DNA of 64,000 nt. It comes from Halanaeroarchaeum sp. HSR-CO. Lineage in GTDB: Archaea > Halobacteriota > Halobacteria > Halobacteriales > Halobacteriaceae. The position numbers and the translations under genes were made by a program. Positions 50,076 through 59,810 of this stretch are shown here, piece after piece. The first letter of the stretch is position 1. Each line of letters starts with the position of its first letter. Under the pieces are notes generated by a model that did not search any database, was not told where the DNA came from, and worked only from the letters and a program-made list of their open reading frames with translations. Where the stretch lies: assembly GCF_024972755.1 (NCBI RefSeq), contig NZ_CP087724.1:1550001-1614000 (forward strand). Reading direction: 5' to 3'.

Positions 50076-52190
50076 ATGAGTCTTCCCGATTCGGATCGCG
50101 ACCTCGTCGTCGACGCCCTCGAGCGTGAGCCCACCACCGCCGAGGCGGCGCTCTTCGAGAACCTCTGGAGCGAACACTGCGCGTACCGCTCCTCACGACC
50201 ATTACTCTCAGGGTTCGACTCCGCGGGCGAACAGGTGATCGTCGGCCCCGGCGACGACGCCGCCATCGTCGCCATCGACGAGGACACGTACGTCGCCTTC
50301 GGCATCGAGAGTCACAACCACCCCTCCTACGTCGACCCCTACGACGGTGCGGCGACCGGCGTCGGTGGCATCGTCCGTGACATCCTCTCGATGGGCGCCT
50401 ACCCCATCGCACTCACGGACTCGATCTATTTCGGTGATTTCGACCGGGAACACTCGCGGTACCTGCTGGAGGGTGTCGTCGAGGGTATCGGCGATTACGG
50501 CAACTCGATCGGCGTCCCGACCGTCCGTGGGAGCACGCAGTTTCACGAGAAATACGAGGGAAATCCGCTCGTCAACGTCTCCTGTGTGGGACTACTAGAC
50601 GAAGACCGACTGGTTACCGCGGACGCGAAAGAACCGGGCAACAAACTCGTTCTCGTCGGCAACGCCACCGGGCGGGACGGTCTCGGCGGTGCCAGCTTCG
50701 CCAGCGAGGATCTAAGCGAGGACGCGGAGACCGAAGACCGGCCAGCCGTCCAGGTCGGCGACCCGTACACTGAGAAACTCCTCATCGAGGCCAACGAGGA
50801 ACTCGTCACCGAGGGGCTGGTCGAAGCTGCACGGGACCTGGGGGCGGCGGGTCTCGGCGGTGCGACCTCCGAGATGGCCGCGAAAGGAGAGCTGGGCTGC
50901 GATATCGACCTGAATTCGGTTCACCTCCGGGAGACGGGGATGAACGCGACCGAGATACTCCTCGCGGAGTCTCAGGAGCGGATGGCCTACGAGGTCCGAC
51001 CCGAGAACGTCGAGGCCGTCGAATCGGTCGCGGACCGCTTCGATCTCGGGTTCTCCGTCATCGGCGAGATGACCGACACCGGTCGGTACGTCTGTCACTT
51101 CGACGGGGAGACGGTCGTCGACGTCCCGGCGACCTTCGTCGCCGATGGAGCACCGATGAACGACCTGCCGTCGATCGAACCGACCCAGCCCGAGCGTGAC
51201 CTGCCCGACGCCGACCTCGAGACCGCCTTCGAGACGGTCGTCTCGAGTCCCAACACGGCCAGCAAACGCTGGGTCTATCGCCAGTACGATCACGAGGTCG
51301 GCACACGCACGGCTCTGCTCCCGGGCGACGATGCCGCGATCATGGCGATCCGTGAGGCCGAAACGGGGCTGGCCATCTCCGCCGGCGCGAACCCAGGGTG
51401 GACGGAGACGGCTCCCTACGATGGCGCACGAGCAGTCGCCATCGAGAACGCGACCAACATCGCGGCCAAGGGAGCGACGCCCCTCGCCGCCGTCGACTGC
51501 CTCAACGGCGGCAACCCCGAGAAACCGGACGTGTACGGGGATTTCTCCGCCATGGTCGACGGGTTGGCTGACGGGTGTTCGACCCTGGATATCCCGGTCG
51601 TCGGTGGGAACGTCTCGCTGTACAACGACTCCGTCGAGGGCCCGATCCCGCCGACACCCACGCTCTCGATGATCGGCGTCAAGGACGGCTACGACGCACC
51701 GCCACTCTCGCTCTCGGGCGAGGCCGCGCTCCTCCTGGTCGGGGGGCACGTCGACCAGGTCGGTGGCTCAGAGTACCTCGCGCAGCTGGGCGGCACGGAC
51801 GAGTTCCCCACGCTCCCGGAGGACCCGGGCGACGTCATCTCGACGCTCGCGAACGTCGCGAACGAATCGACGACACTCGCTATCCACGACGTGAGCGACG
51901 GTGGACTGGCCGTCACGGTCGCCGAGATGGTGACCGAAGATGCGGGTGCCGACGTCAGCGTGCCGGACCGATTGGCCCTCTTCGCCGAGGCACCCGGCCG
52001 TGCGGTCGTGGAGACGACCGACCCGGAGGCGGTGAAAGCGGCGTTCGACGTAATCGCACCCGTCGTCGACCTCGGCAGGTCGACGTCGGACGGTCGCCTC
52101 TCCATCGCGGTGGACGACGATGGCGACCTCGAATACGACGCGACCCGCATCGCGGCGTTCCGCTCGACCCTCGAATCGGCCCTCGACTGA
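50076..52190 (+). CDS. purL: Phosphoribosylformylglycinamidine synthase subunit PurL
   Basis: A 704-residue enzyme of purine synthesis that converts FGAR to FGAM, working with PurQ and PurS. Start [20 protein letters not shown]. Signatures: [59 protein letters not shown] and the second-half [20 protein letters not shown]-type and [19 protein letters not shown] blocks. The C-terminal ends [17 protein letters not shown]. Standalone small-type PurL, so separate PurQ and PurS genes must lie elsewhere. PurA and the PurD-like protein are also in this window but not linked. Confidence 0.98.
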   Translation: MSLPDSDRDLVVDALEREPTTAEAALFENLWSEHCAYRSSRPLLSGFDSAGEQVIVGPGDDAAIVAIDEDTYVAFGIESHNHPSYVDPYDGAATGVGGIVRDILSMGAYPIALTDSIYFGDFDREHSRYLLEGVVEGIGDYGNSIGVPTVRGSTQFHEKYEGNPLVNVSCVGLLDEDRLVTADAKEPGNKLVLVGNATGRDGLGGASFASEDLSEDAETEDRPAVQVGDPYTEKLLIEANEELVTEGLVEAARDLGAAGLGGATSEMAAKGELGCDIDLNSVHLRETGMNATEILLAESQERMAYEVRPENVEAVESVADRFDLGFSVIGEMTDTGRYVCHFDGETVVDVPATFVADGAPMNDLPSIEPTQPERDLPDADLETAFETVVSSPNTASKRWVYRQYDHEVGTRTALLPGDDAAIMAIREAETGLAISAGANPGWTETAPYDGARAVAIENATNIAAKGATPLAAVDCLNGGNPEKPDVYGDFSAMVDGLADGCSTLDIPVVGGNVSLYNDSVEGPIPPTPTLSMIGVKDGYDAPPLSLSGEAALLLVGGHVDQVGGSEYLAQLGGTDEFPTLPEDPGDVISTLANVANESTTLAIHDVSDGGLAVTVAEMVTEDAGADVSVPDRLALFAEAPGRAVVETTDPEAVKAAFDVIAPVVDLGRSTSDGRLSIAVDDDGDLEYDATRIAAFRSTLESALD

Positions 52191-52231
52191 TCGGCCGGAA
52201 GGTTTTTTGCCGGTCTCGGGAAGGGACGTCC

Positions 52232-53434
52232 ATGCGACGGGCGACCCTCGGCGTCTTGCTACTCGTGGTGCTGGCGGGGTGTTCGAGTGCCATCGCCCCG
52301 CCAGGAGGGAGTCCCGCCGACGGTCCGTCGAACGAGGCGAACGAGTCCCGGGAGGGCATAACGGTCACGAACGGGACCATTCCCTTCGACCACGAGGGAC
52401 TGTTCGCCGAGGTGACGGCGATGCTGGCCGTCGACGCCGAACCACCCGAGACGATTCGGCTCGAACCCGACGAGAACATGGGTATCCAGCGTGAGCCGAT
52501 GCCCACCTTCTTCCAGTTAGTCGGTATCGAACGGCCGGCCGGAACCGCACGGATCGCGACGGCGCTCGGGTACGTCGCCGACCCGAGCACCGTCCACCTC
52601 AACGAGAAACTGGTCGATGACGAGACGCAGCTCCGTCAGAGTCTCGTCCACGAGTACGTCCATATCGTGCAGGGACGCACTGGAACGTTCGAACGCCTCC
52701 GTACGGAGATACCGGCGTCGAACACCACCGACGCCACGATCGTCCGCCGGTCGGTACTCGAAGGGGGCGCAATGTTGGTCGAGACGCGCTACTGGGAACG
52801 ACACGTCGACGACGGGAGGAGTCCAGCCGAGCGCATGGAGCGGTCCTACCGGGCGACCTCGGGTGCCCGACAGTGGGTGTTCGCCCCGTATCACTTCGGA
52901 TACGTGTACGTCGACACGCGGACCGAGTCGCCGGCCGAGGTCCAGGAGCTGTACGCGTCTCCACCCCACACCTCCGAGGAGTTGCTCCACGGATTGCCCG
53001 GGGGCTCGGAGCCCCTCCCCCGACTGGACGTCGCGGTCGATGCCGAGGACTGGACCGTCGAAAGTACGGACCGGACCGGCGAACTCTTCGTTCGCGTCGC
53101 CCTCGATACGGAACTGTCGACCGCAGCGGCGAAAGACGCGGCCGCCGGCTGGGGCACAGACTCGCGTGTGGCGCTATCGAGCGATGACGGCCGCGCGTAC
53201 GTGTGGGCGCTGCGGTGGGACGACCCGGCAAACGCGACCGAGTTCGAGGACGCGTTCGAGGTGTATCTGGACGCACGTGCGAGTCGTGTAGACGGTGTCT
53301 GGGTCGACGAGGGGGCCGCGTTCGATGCAACGCGCGTCGACGACGAGACTGTCGTCATCCTTCTCGGGAACGAGACGTTCGTCCGCGGAACGACGGTCGA
53401 TGGGACGAACGGGGCGGTCGACGTGAGCGCCTAG
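52232..53434 (+). CDS. Secreted lipoprotein with HExxH metalloprotease motif
   Basis: A 400-residue protein with a lipoprotein signal: basic start MRRATLGVLLLVVLAGCSS, lipobox LAGC with Cys17. The mature part has LVHEYVHIVQG (about 138-148), the HExxH zinc motif, followed by VLEGGAMLVETRYWERH (178-191), where Glu residues could be the third ligand, and ends in an area of WTVESTDRTGELFVRVALDT. It resembles zinc peptidases of the minigluzincin or Peptidase MA-like sort, anchored outside the membrane. No pro-domain or second membrane segment is seen. Substrate unknown. It follows purL by 41 bp. Confidence 0.85.
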   Translation: MRRATLGVLLLVVLAGCSSAIAPPGGSPADGPSNEANESREGITVTNGTIPFDHEGLFAEVTAMLAVDAEPPETIRLEPDENMGIQREPMPTFFQLVGIERPAGTARIATALGYVADPSTVHLNEKLVDDETQLRQSLVHEYVHIVQGRTGTFERLRTEIPASNTTDATIVRRSVLEGGAMLVETRYWERHVDDGRSPAERMERSYRATSGARQWVFAPYHFGYVYVDTRTESPAEVQELYASPPHTSEELLHGLPGGSEPLPRLDVAVDAEDWTVESTDRTGELFVRVALDTELSTAAAKDAAAGWGTDSRVALSSDDGRAYVWALRWDDPANATEFEDAFEVYLDARASRVDGVWVDEGAAFDATRVDDETVVILLGNETFVRGTTVDGTNGAVDVSA

Positions 53435-53574
53435 AAGACGTAAGGAAGTGCGGCGACCATGAACAGCCCGATCGACAGGACCACGAATCCGACGATGACG
53501 TCGGTTCCGGTGTACTCTTGCATCGGTGCCGTCACCCGGGCGTCGACTGGTTCCTCGTGGGTTTCCTCGGACAT
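53431..53574 (-). CDS. Small single-pass membrane protein (DUF7550-like)
   Basis: A 47-residue protein, MSEETHEEPVDARVTAPMQE, followed by one hydrophobic helix (VIVGFVVLSIGLFMVAALPY) and the end VF. Too short for many gene finders. The acidic head followed by APMQEYTGTDV and a hydrophobic helix matches a haloarchaeal mini membrane protein family (DUF7550-like). It overlaps the convergent lipoprotein stop by four bases. Its role is unknown; many such micro-proteins bind membrane complexes. Confidence 0.7.
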   Translation of the reverse strand: MSEETHEEPVDARVTAPMQEYTGTDVIVGFVVLSIGLFMVAALPYVF

Positions 53575-53618
53575 ACGTGTCGGTTACAGCCGCCGGTACT
53601 TTGTAGTATCGAAGCGAC

Positions 53619-54065
53619 TCACTCGGACAGCGATGGCACCGATCGGACGACGTGGAGGTCGTAGGTGCCGTTCGCGACGCTCTGCGTGACCGTCGTGAGC
53701 GTGGCGAAGACGCGACCGGCGTTCTCCGTGCCGATGACGAGGACGTCGACGTCCGCTGTCTCTGCTGTAGTCCGTATGACGCGGCCGATCTTCCCGCGAG
53801 GCGCATATCTGTCGACCATTTTGAAAACGAACGTCGCATTCGTCGCGACCGAATCGACCGAACGCCGGAGGCCATCGAGTATCGAATCCCTTTCCCACGG
53901 GTCGTCGTCCCCGATCCATCCTCGTTCGCGGGCGTACTCAGTGTTTCCCTGGGGAAGAATGGTCACTGCGGTCACCGCACCGTCGACGCCGTCGGCGAGG
54001 GTCCCCGCCCGAGCGAGAGCCGTATCTGTAATCGGCGTGCCGTCGTAGGCCACGACGAAGTGCAT
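53619..54065 (-). CDS. Universal stress protein family (UspA)
   Basis: A 148-residue single-domain Usp. It starts MHFVVAYDGTPITDTALARA, with the usual (V/I)A(Y)DG.....A signature. The ATP-loop-like end (GTENAGRVFATLTTVTQSVA) resembles the GxxGxx(9)GS motif but is degenerate: the terminal GSV is TQSVANGTYDLHVV. It may bind nucleotide weakly or not at all. The closest neighbours are the mini membrane gene and hisF, both unrelated. Confidence 0.9.
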   Translation of the reverse strand: MHFVVAYDGTPITDTALARAGTLADGVDGAVTAVTILPQGNTEYARERGWIGDDDPWERDSILDGLRRSVDSVATNATFVFKMVDRYAPRGKIGRVIRTTAETADVDVLVIGTENAGRVFATLTTVTQSVANGTYDLHVVRSVPSLSE

Positions 54066-54258
54066 AGCAGACCCGTCAGCGTCGATTGGCAAAGAACTAC
54101 TGGCGTCCCCGGACAGCGAACGGACAGCCGTCGTTCCGCTCTACGCCTGCCGTTACCAGAAGCAGTTAGTGGCATCGTCGCTTGCAGGTAACTATGGACA
54201 CCACCGCTGCCCTCACCCGCATGCGACCCACTGGACGGCCATCGTCGGGAGGGAGTCG

Positions 54259-55071
54259 ATGACGCTCACGAAACGCGTCATCCCGTGTATCGACGTCGAC
54301 ATCGACGACAACGGTGATGCGGCCGTCTACACGGGCGTCCAGTTCGAGGACCTCAAATACACCGGCGACCCCGTCGAGATGGCCAAACGATACAACGAGG
54401 CCGGCGCCGACGAGTTCGTCTTCCTCGATATCACCGCGAGTGCCGAGGGGCGCGAGACCATGCTCGACGTCGTCGAACGAGTCGCCGACGAGGTATTCAT
54501 CCCCCTGACCGTCGGTGGCGGAATTCGGACCGTAGCGGACATCAAGGAGACCCTCCGGGCGGGTGCCGACAAGGTCTCCATCAACACCGGTGCCATCGAG
54601 CGGCCGGAACTCATCACGGAGGGCGCGAAGGCATTCGGGAGTCAGTGTATCGTCGTCTCGGTCGACGCCCGTCGTCGAACCGACGACGAAGGCGAGAACT
54701 ACGTAGACGTCGACGGTGAGCGTGTCTGGTTCGAGGCGACGGTGAAAGGTGGTCGAGAGGGGACTGGCATCGACGTTCTGGAGTGGGTCGAGGAGGCCGA
54801 GCGACGGGGAGCCGGTGAGATATTCGTCAACTCCATCGATCGCGACGGGACGAAAGACGGGTACGACCTGGCACTCATGGAGGCCGTCTCGGACCGCGTC
54901 TCGCTGCCGGTCATCGCCTCCTCAGGATGTGGGTCGCCGGAACACATGCGCGAGGTGTACGACGTCGGTGCTGATGCGGCACTTGCCGCGTCCATCTTCC
55001 ACTTCGACGAATACTCGATCGAAGAGACGAAACGGTACCTCGACGAGAACGACGTCCCGGTCAGAAAGTAA
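54259..55071 (+). CDS. hisF: Imidazole glycerol phosphate synthase subunit HisF
   Basis: A 270-residue TIM-barrel cyclase of histidine synthesis. [20 protein letters not shown] carries the catalytic Asp (CIDVD) near the N-terminus; the second catalytic Asp is in [47 protein letters not shown] and [17 protein letters not shown] are the phosphate-binding repeats. The ATG in MTLTKRV matches other HisF; an earlier in-frame ATG gives an extension without homology. HisH and other his genes are not adjacent. Confidence 0.97.
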   Translation: MTLTKRVIPCIDVDIDDNGDAAVYTGVQFEDLKYTGDPVEMAKRYNEAGADEFVFLDITASAEGRETMLDVVERVADEVFIPLTVGGGIRTVADIKETLRAGADKVSINTGAIERPELITEGAKAFGSQCIVVSVDARRRTDDEGENYVDVDGERVWFEATVKGGREGTGIDVLEWVEEAERRGAGEIFVNSIDRDGTKDGYDLALMEAVSDRVSLPVIASSGCGSPEHMREVYDVGADAALAASIFHFDEYSIEETKRYLDENDVPVRK

Positions 55072-55089
55072 GCCAGTCCCGCAACCTGA

Positions 55090-55374
55090 TCAGACGGCCG
55101 CCTGGAACGCCTCGCGGAACGCATCCAGTTGCTCGGTCACGACGCCGGTCGCATCGGCCAGGGCGTCCAGCGGGTCCGTTCCCGCCTCAGTGGTGATCGT
55201 CAACACCGGTTCGGTCTGCCCGCCGGATTGCTCGGGGTTCATGTCGTAGGTCGCCGCGGCGACGCCCTCGGACTCCAGCAGTGCCCCCTTGAGGACGTTC
55301 ATGAACGTGTGGTCCTCGCCAGCGATCTCGATGGTGAGTTCTTCGTCACTCTTTTCGATGACCCGCAGATCCAT
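55090..55374 (-). CDS. rpoL: DNA-directed RNA polymerase subunit L
   Basis: A 94-residue small subunit that pairs with RpoD (alpha-like) in archaeal RNA polymerase assembly. [20 protein letters not shown] and [20 protein letters not shown] are the RpoL/Rpb11 signatures; the C-terminal helix [20 protein letters not shown] completes the fold. Convergent with hisF (18 bp). The longer frame upstream is a shadow. Confidence 0.97.
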   Translation of the reverse strand: MDLRVIEKSDEELTIEIAGEDHTFMNVLKGALLESEGVAAATYDMNPEQSGGQTEPVLTITTEAGTDPLDALADATGVVTEQLDAFREAFQAAV

Positions 55375-55478
55375 GTCGGCAGATTGTGGTGAGAGGCGTT
55401 TGAACGTTTCGAAGCGACCGAACGGTGCCGGGTCGCGAGCCACGCAAGTTTTTGTGCCTGCGAATGGGTCCAGTGGGT

Positions 55479-57110
55479 ATGGACGCGCTGTCGGTCGGAC
55501 TGCGGATCGGCGTACCGATAGCGCTGCTCGTCTCGCTAGCCATCGTTCGCACCCTCGATGGACCACGTGGTCGCTGGGGTCGAGAGGTACGCTCCAGGCT
55601 CTTGCTCGGCGTCCCCTGGGGGACGCTGACGACTATCGCGATCATTCTCGTCGTGTATCTCGGCCTCCAGCACGGCCTCCAGACCCCGCGGTCGCCACTC
55701 CACATCCCGTTCACCTCCTGGTCGTACTTCTACCCGCTGGGTATGCTGACCGCCCCGTTCGCTCATCAGGGCCTCGGCCACGTGACTGGGAATCTCCTCG
55801 GAACGATAGCCCTCGCGCCGCTCGCCGAATACGCCGTCTCACATTTCCCCACTCAGCGAGGCCGAACCGCCTTCGAAACCTGGCGAACGAATCCGTACGT
55901 CCGTGCCTTCGTCCTCTTTCCGGCCGGTGCCATCGGGGTCGGACTCCTGACGAGCATCTTCTCCTGGGGCCCCATCATCGGGTTCTCGGGCGTCGTCTTC
56001 GCCTTCGCGGGCTTCGCACTCGTCAGGTATCCACTCGCGACCGTCGTCGCGCTGGTGGCCAGGGACATGCTGGGAACGCTGTACTACGTCCTGCGCGACC
56101 CGGTGATCACCAGTTCGGCGAGTCCGTCGTTCGGTCCCCCGTGGTGGGCGGGAATCGCCATCCAGGGTCACTTCCTCGGATTCCTGCTCGGCGTGACCCT
56201 CGGCGCGATCGTCGTCTCGAGACGGTCGCGTTCCAATCCCCCGAGTGCATTGAAGCTCTGGACCGGCGGTCTCCTGGTCGGTTCGAACATGACCCTGTGG
56301 GCCGTGTGGTGGTATCGAGATGGCGGGTTCGTCCTCTACCGAGGGGCTGGAATACTCCTCGTGGTCACCCTCGCCATCGTGGTCACCTCTGCCGTCCAGT
56401 CGCGTGACGAACCACTTGTCGGCAGCGTGACGAGTCGGCAGCTCGCAATCGCATTGTTGGCACTGCCGCTACTCACGATGGCGTTCGTGGCCGTCCCGCT
56501 GAACGCGACGGTGATCGAGGACGGTGAGCCACCCGGACCAACCGTCGACGTAGACGGGTACTCGGTCGGCTACGCCGAAGACGTCCCCCATCAGCGGGTA
56601 GGTGCCATCGATATCTCGGCGCTCGGGGAGACGACTCGGTTCAACGTCAGTGGGGTCATCGTCACGAACGACGACCGGTCCATCTGGACCGAGGCGATAC
56701 CCGCCGGTCGGTTATCGTTCGGTGGCCAACGGACGACGAAGGTCGGCGGCATCGGCTGGAGCCAATCGGTTACGGCTATCCGGCAAGGATGGTCGGTAAC
56801 CGGGAACACCACCGTCTATCAGATTGCCCTCAGACCGGCGGGCGAGAACGCAACCTGGGTGTACACGTCCGAAGAGGCTCGAGCAGAGCCGATGATAGCC
56901 GGGTCGAACGTGACGATCCGTCCGGAAGGAGGAGTCTTCTTCGTCACCGTGACCTCGGGGAGCGAAGAAAGCGAGGAATTCCGGCTGCCAGCACGGAACG
57001 AATCGGTGTCCGTCGGCGAACTGACGATCACGAGGAATTCGAACGATTACGTGTTCGCCGAAGCGGAGGGGACGAGAGTCCGAGTCGCGACGAAAGAAAC
57101 CTACCAGTGA
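55479..57110 (+). CDS. Rhomboid family intramembrane serine protease
   Basis: A 543-residue membrane protein. About seven hydrophobic helices fill the first 310 residues; [18 protein letters not shown] supplies the usual loop-1/His region, the catalytic Ser is in [13 protein letters not shown] and the catalytic His in [15 protein letters not shown]. The second part (about 330-543) is a C-terminal beta-rich domain anchored by another helix ([20 protein letters not shown]) and probably outside the cytoplasm. This C-terminal extension is larger than in ordinary rhomboids. The start at [11 protein letters not shown] is chosen; an ATG five codons earlier is possible. Confidence 0.88.
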   Translation: MDALSVGLRIGVPIALLVSLAIVRTLDGPRGRWGREVRSRLLLGVPWGTLTTIAIILVVYLGLQHGLQTPRSPLHIPFTSWSYFYPLGMLTAPFAHQGLGHVTGNLLGTIALAPLAEYAVSHFPTQRGRTAFETWRTNPYVRAFVLFPAGAIGVGLLTSIFSWGPIIGFSGVVFAFAGFALVRYPLATVVALVARDMLGTLYYVLRDPVITSSASPSFGPPWWAGIAIQGHFLGFLLGVTLGAIVVSRRSRSNPPSALKLWTGGLLVGSNMTLWAVWWYRDGGFVLYRGAGILLVVTLAIVVTSAVQSRDEPLVGSVTSRQLAIALLALPLLTMAFVAVPLNATVIEDGEPPGPTVDVDGYSVGYAEDVPHQRVGAIDISALGETTRFNVSGVIVTNDDRSIWTEAIPAGRLSFGGQRTTKVGGIGWSQSVTAIRQGWSVTGNTTVYQIALRPAGENATWVYTSEEARAEPMIAGSNVTIRPEGGVFFVTVTSGSEESEEFRLPARNESVSVGELTITRNSNDYVFAEAEGTRVRVATKETYQ

Positions 57111-57114
57111 GACG

Positions 57115-57732
57115 TCATCCAGACCACGTTACTCTGAACACTTCGGCGTCGACGGTCCGGCGTTCCTCTCGATGGAATTCGAATTGGTGGGGGATCTCCA
57201 ATTCGGCCTGGTATGCGTGCGTCACCGTTCCATCGTGGTCCGCCACGAACCGGTCGACGAATGACCGACTGCCCTCGTTGTGGATAGAGTACGACACCGC
57301 CCCGATCGTCGCGGCCGTCTCGAGGAACGCCCTGTCCGCGTGTCTGTTCCCGTACTGGGCGCCAAAGGGTGGGTTCATCACCACCGTCGCGTCATCGAGA
57401 CAAACCGGCAGGGTCGTCGCGTCACCCTCGATCCAGTCGATGGAAATCGGTGGATCGACTTGCCGCTCGTTCTCCCTCGCCCGTTCGAGCGCCTCCCCGT
57501 CCAGTTCGACGCCGACCACCGCTCTCGGTCCCCCAAAGGCTGCAGCGAGTGCCAGCATGCCGGTCCCCGAACCCAGATCGACGACCGTCCGACCGTCGAG
57601 GTCAGACTGCATCGCGGCGACGTGGACGACGTGCGCGGCGATGTCCGCCGGTGTGCGATACTGTTCGAGTGCCGGTGCCGGATCGTCGAAGGGCGAGACG
57701 GATTCGAGACGGCGGGCGAGGTCGCGTTTCAT
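57115..57732 (-). CDS. METTL5-type methyltransferase
   Basis: A 205-residue class I SAM methyltransferase. VVDLGSGTGMLALAAAFGG is the SAM loop and VMNPPFGAQYGNRH the NPPF catalytic motif for methylating an exocyclic amine of adenine. The start MKRDLARRLESVSPFDDPAP and YRTPADIAAHVV match the METTL5/PF05175-like group, which in eukaryotes makes m6A in 18S rRNA with Trm112. A Trm112 homologue is present in this window. It lies between the convergent rhomboid gene and dph2, in the same direction as dph2. Confidence 0.9.
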   Translation of the reverse strand: MKRDLARRLESVSPFDDPAPALEQYRTPADIAAHVVHVAAMQSDLDGRTVVDLGSGTGMLALAAAFGGPRAVVGVELDGEALERARENERQVDPPISIDWIEGDATTLPVCLDDATVVMNPPFGAQYGNRHADRAFLETAATIGAVSYSIHNEGSRSFVDRFVADHDGTVTHAYQAELEIPHQFEFHREERRTVDAEVFRVTWSG

Positions 57733-57752
57733 CGGTTACCGCGGCCGCATCA

Positions 57753-58787
57753 TTACCAGGTGCCGTGGAAGGTGTCGAAGGAAAGGGCGTCCATCGGTTC
57801 CTCGCCGATGGCGATACGATACTCCTGCGGGGTCAACAGTGGCTCGTGGAACTGGGGCCCGTCGTCGGTCGTGACCCGGGGACAGGCCGTGTTGACGTAT
57901 GCGTCGAACCCGAAGTTTCGCAATCGGTCGGGGGTCACCTCGTCGAGGCTGATGAGATAGGCGCTCTCGTGTTCGGCGACGAGATCTTCGGCGACGTCCC
58001 AGCGGCGTTGTCCGATCTTCGAGGAGACGATGATTCCCCACGTCTCGGCGTCCATCGCACGGTGGATGGCTCCGTAGCGCTGTTTGACGAACTCCTCGGT
58101 GGTCGCCTCGGTCAGGACGTTGTTGACGGGATCGGCGATGACCACGCGCTTGTCGGGATGTTCCATGCCGAGACCGACGGGGTGGAACTTCCCGCCGCCG
58201 ACGTAGAGGACCTGGTCGGCGTCCACGTCGGCACTCGCGTAGTTGCATCCGAGAACCTGTCCCTCGTGTGTCAGTCGTTCATCTCCTTTCCGAGTGAGGA
58301 CCGTGAAACCACGCTCTTCGAGGAATTCCTTCATCTCGTCGAAGTGACTCATATGCTGGGCGGTCGTCACCAGACCGACCTCACCGTCTTCGAGTTCTTC
58401 GACGGCCTCCTCCATGATGGGAAAGACGTCGACGTTCGAGAACAGCGGGACGTAGATGATGTTGCCCGACTCCTTCATCGGCGAGTGGCCGAAGTGGACG
58501 AAGACGTCGGTCCGGCGCATCATCTCGAGGTCCAGGTCACACGCACCGTAGCATGGTTGCCCGGAGATGAGGACGGTAACGCCCGCCGGCAAGAGGTCTC
58601 GGAGGTCGTCGGCGACCCCACCGGCCCGACGCTTCAATCCCTCGGGGAACTGCAGGCCGACGGACTCGGCCTCGCGGTCCGCTACGGCCTCGGCCACCCG
58701 TTCCAGTTCGTAATCCCACTCGCGGTCGTACTTGAGGGCCATCCCCGTGTTGCGGAGGTCCCCAACCGACCGTTCGTCGTTGCTCAT
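57753..58787 (-). CDS. dph2: Diphthamide biosynthesis enzyme Dph2
   Basis: A 344-residue radical iron-sulfur enzyme that transfers the aminocarboxypropyl group of SAM to the EF2 histidine. It has the three Cys that hold the 4Fe-4S cluster, in GQPCYGACDLD, the middle one in VLGCNYASADV, and the last in VNTACPRVTTDDGP. FHPVGLGMEHPDKRVV lies between. The start MSNDERSVGDLRNTG was chosen; longer frames lack support. With dphB, the pathway's first and methylating steps are both in this window. Confidence 0.97.
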   Translation of the reverse strand: MSNDERSVGDLRNTGMALKYDREWDYELERVAEAVADREAESVGLQFPEGLKRRAGGVADDLRDLLPAGVTVLISGQPCYGACDLDLEMMRRTDVFVHFGHSPMKESGNIIYVPLFSNVDVFPIMEEAVEELEDGEVGLVTTAQHMSHFDEMKEFLEERGFTVLTRKGDERLTHEGQVLGCNYASADVDADQVLYVGGGKFHPVGLGMEHPDKRVVIADPVNNVLTEATTEEFVKQRYGAIHRAMDAETWGIIVSSKIGQRRWDVAEDLVAEHESAYLISLDEVTPDRLRNFGFDAYVNTACPRVTTDDGPQFHEPLLTPQEYRIAIGEEPMDALSFDTFHGTW

Positions 58788-58908
58788 TGACCCTCGGTAC
58801 TCGGCAGGCGGGTAAAACGTCGGCGGTTTCCCCTCAAACCCCTCGATATGGTGGGTGGTTCTGCGCGACACCGCAAGCCATTAGCGCCCCGCGGATGAGC
58901 ACGATATC

Positions 58909-59751
58909 ATGTCCATCCACAGTGACTGGGGCGACTGGCTTCCCACGGCGGTGGCCGACGCCGACCCCGACGGCCTCGCCATCTGGTATCTCGGCTGTAA
59001 CGGATTCGTCCTCAAGGGATCGATGGGAACGACGCTGTTCATCGACCCGTATCTCGGGACCGGCGATCCACCCCGTACCGTTCGCATGATACCGGTACCG
59101 TTCGATCCCGAGGACGTCACCGCGACGGACGCGATACTGGCGACACACGAGCACACAGACCACGTCCACGGTCCGACGCAGGCCCCCATCCTCGCACGGA
59201 CAGACGCGAGGTTCTTCGGTCCCGACGCGAGCGTCACGAAGGCACTCGACGAGGAGACGTGGACCGACGCCTACGACGTCTCCGAGTCGCAGTACGAGAC
59301 GGTGAGCGAGGGCGAATCCTTCGACGTCGGCGAATTCGTCGTCCACGTCGAGGCCGCCAACGACCCCGACGCCGACCATCCCGTATCCTACGTGATCGAA
59401 CACGCTGCGGGAACGTTCTTCCACGGCGGTGACACCAAACCGACAGCGGCGTTCGACGACCTGGGCGAGCGTTACGACATCGACGTCGCGGCACTGGCGT
59501 TCGGATCGGTCGGAATGATCCGCGACAAACAGACCAGGATCCCGAAACGCACGCGCTGGTACAACGACGAGAATCAGGTCGTCGAGGCCGCCAGCGCATT
59601 ACGGACGGACAGGCTACTTCCCACACACTGGGACATGTGGAAGGGGCTCACGGCCGACCCCACTGCACTCTACGAGCACATCCGGACCTTCGAGTATCCA
59701 CGATCGCTGGCTATCGTCGAGATCGGTGATCGAATCGATCTGTCGACATAG
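58909..59751 (+). CDS. MBL-fold metallo-hydrolase (UlaG-like)
   Basis: A 280-residue metallo-beta-lactamase-fold enzyme. The metal motif is ATHEHTDHVHG, further ligands come from FHGGDTKPTAAFDDL and LLPTHWDMWKG. The compact single domain, with WYLGCNGFVLKGSMGTTLFI near the start, puts it in the UlaG/L-ascorbate-6-phosphate lactonase-like group, which also includes archaeal hydrolases of unknown substrate. The start MSIHSDWGDWLPTAVADADP lies after a 121-bp divergent gap from dph2. Confidence 0.9.
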   Translation: MSIHSDWGDWLPTAVADADPDGLAIWYLGCNGFVLKGSMGTTLFIDPYLGTGDPPRTVRMIPVPFDPEDVTATDAILATHEHTDHVHGPTQAPILARTDARFFGPDASVTKALDEETWTDAYDVSESQYETVSEGESFDVGEFVVHVEAANDPDADHPVSYVIEHAAGTFFHGGDTKPTAAFDDLGERYDIDVAALAFGSVGMIRDKQTRIPKRTRWYNDENQVVEAASALRTDRLLPTHWDMWKGLTADPTALYEHIRTFEYPRSLAIVEIGDRIDLST

Positions 59752-59810
59752 CGCCGGTTGTTTTAAGTGGATCTTCGATAACTACGGCGTATGTATCGTC
59801 TACCAACGGG

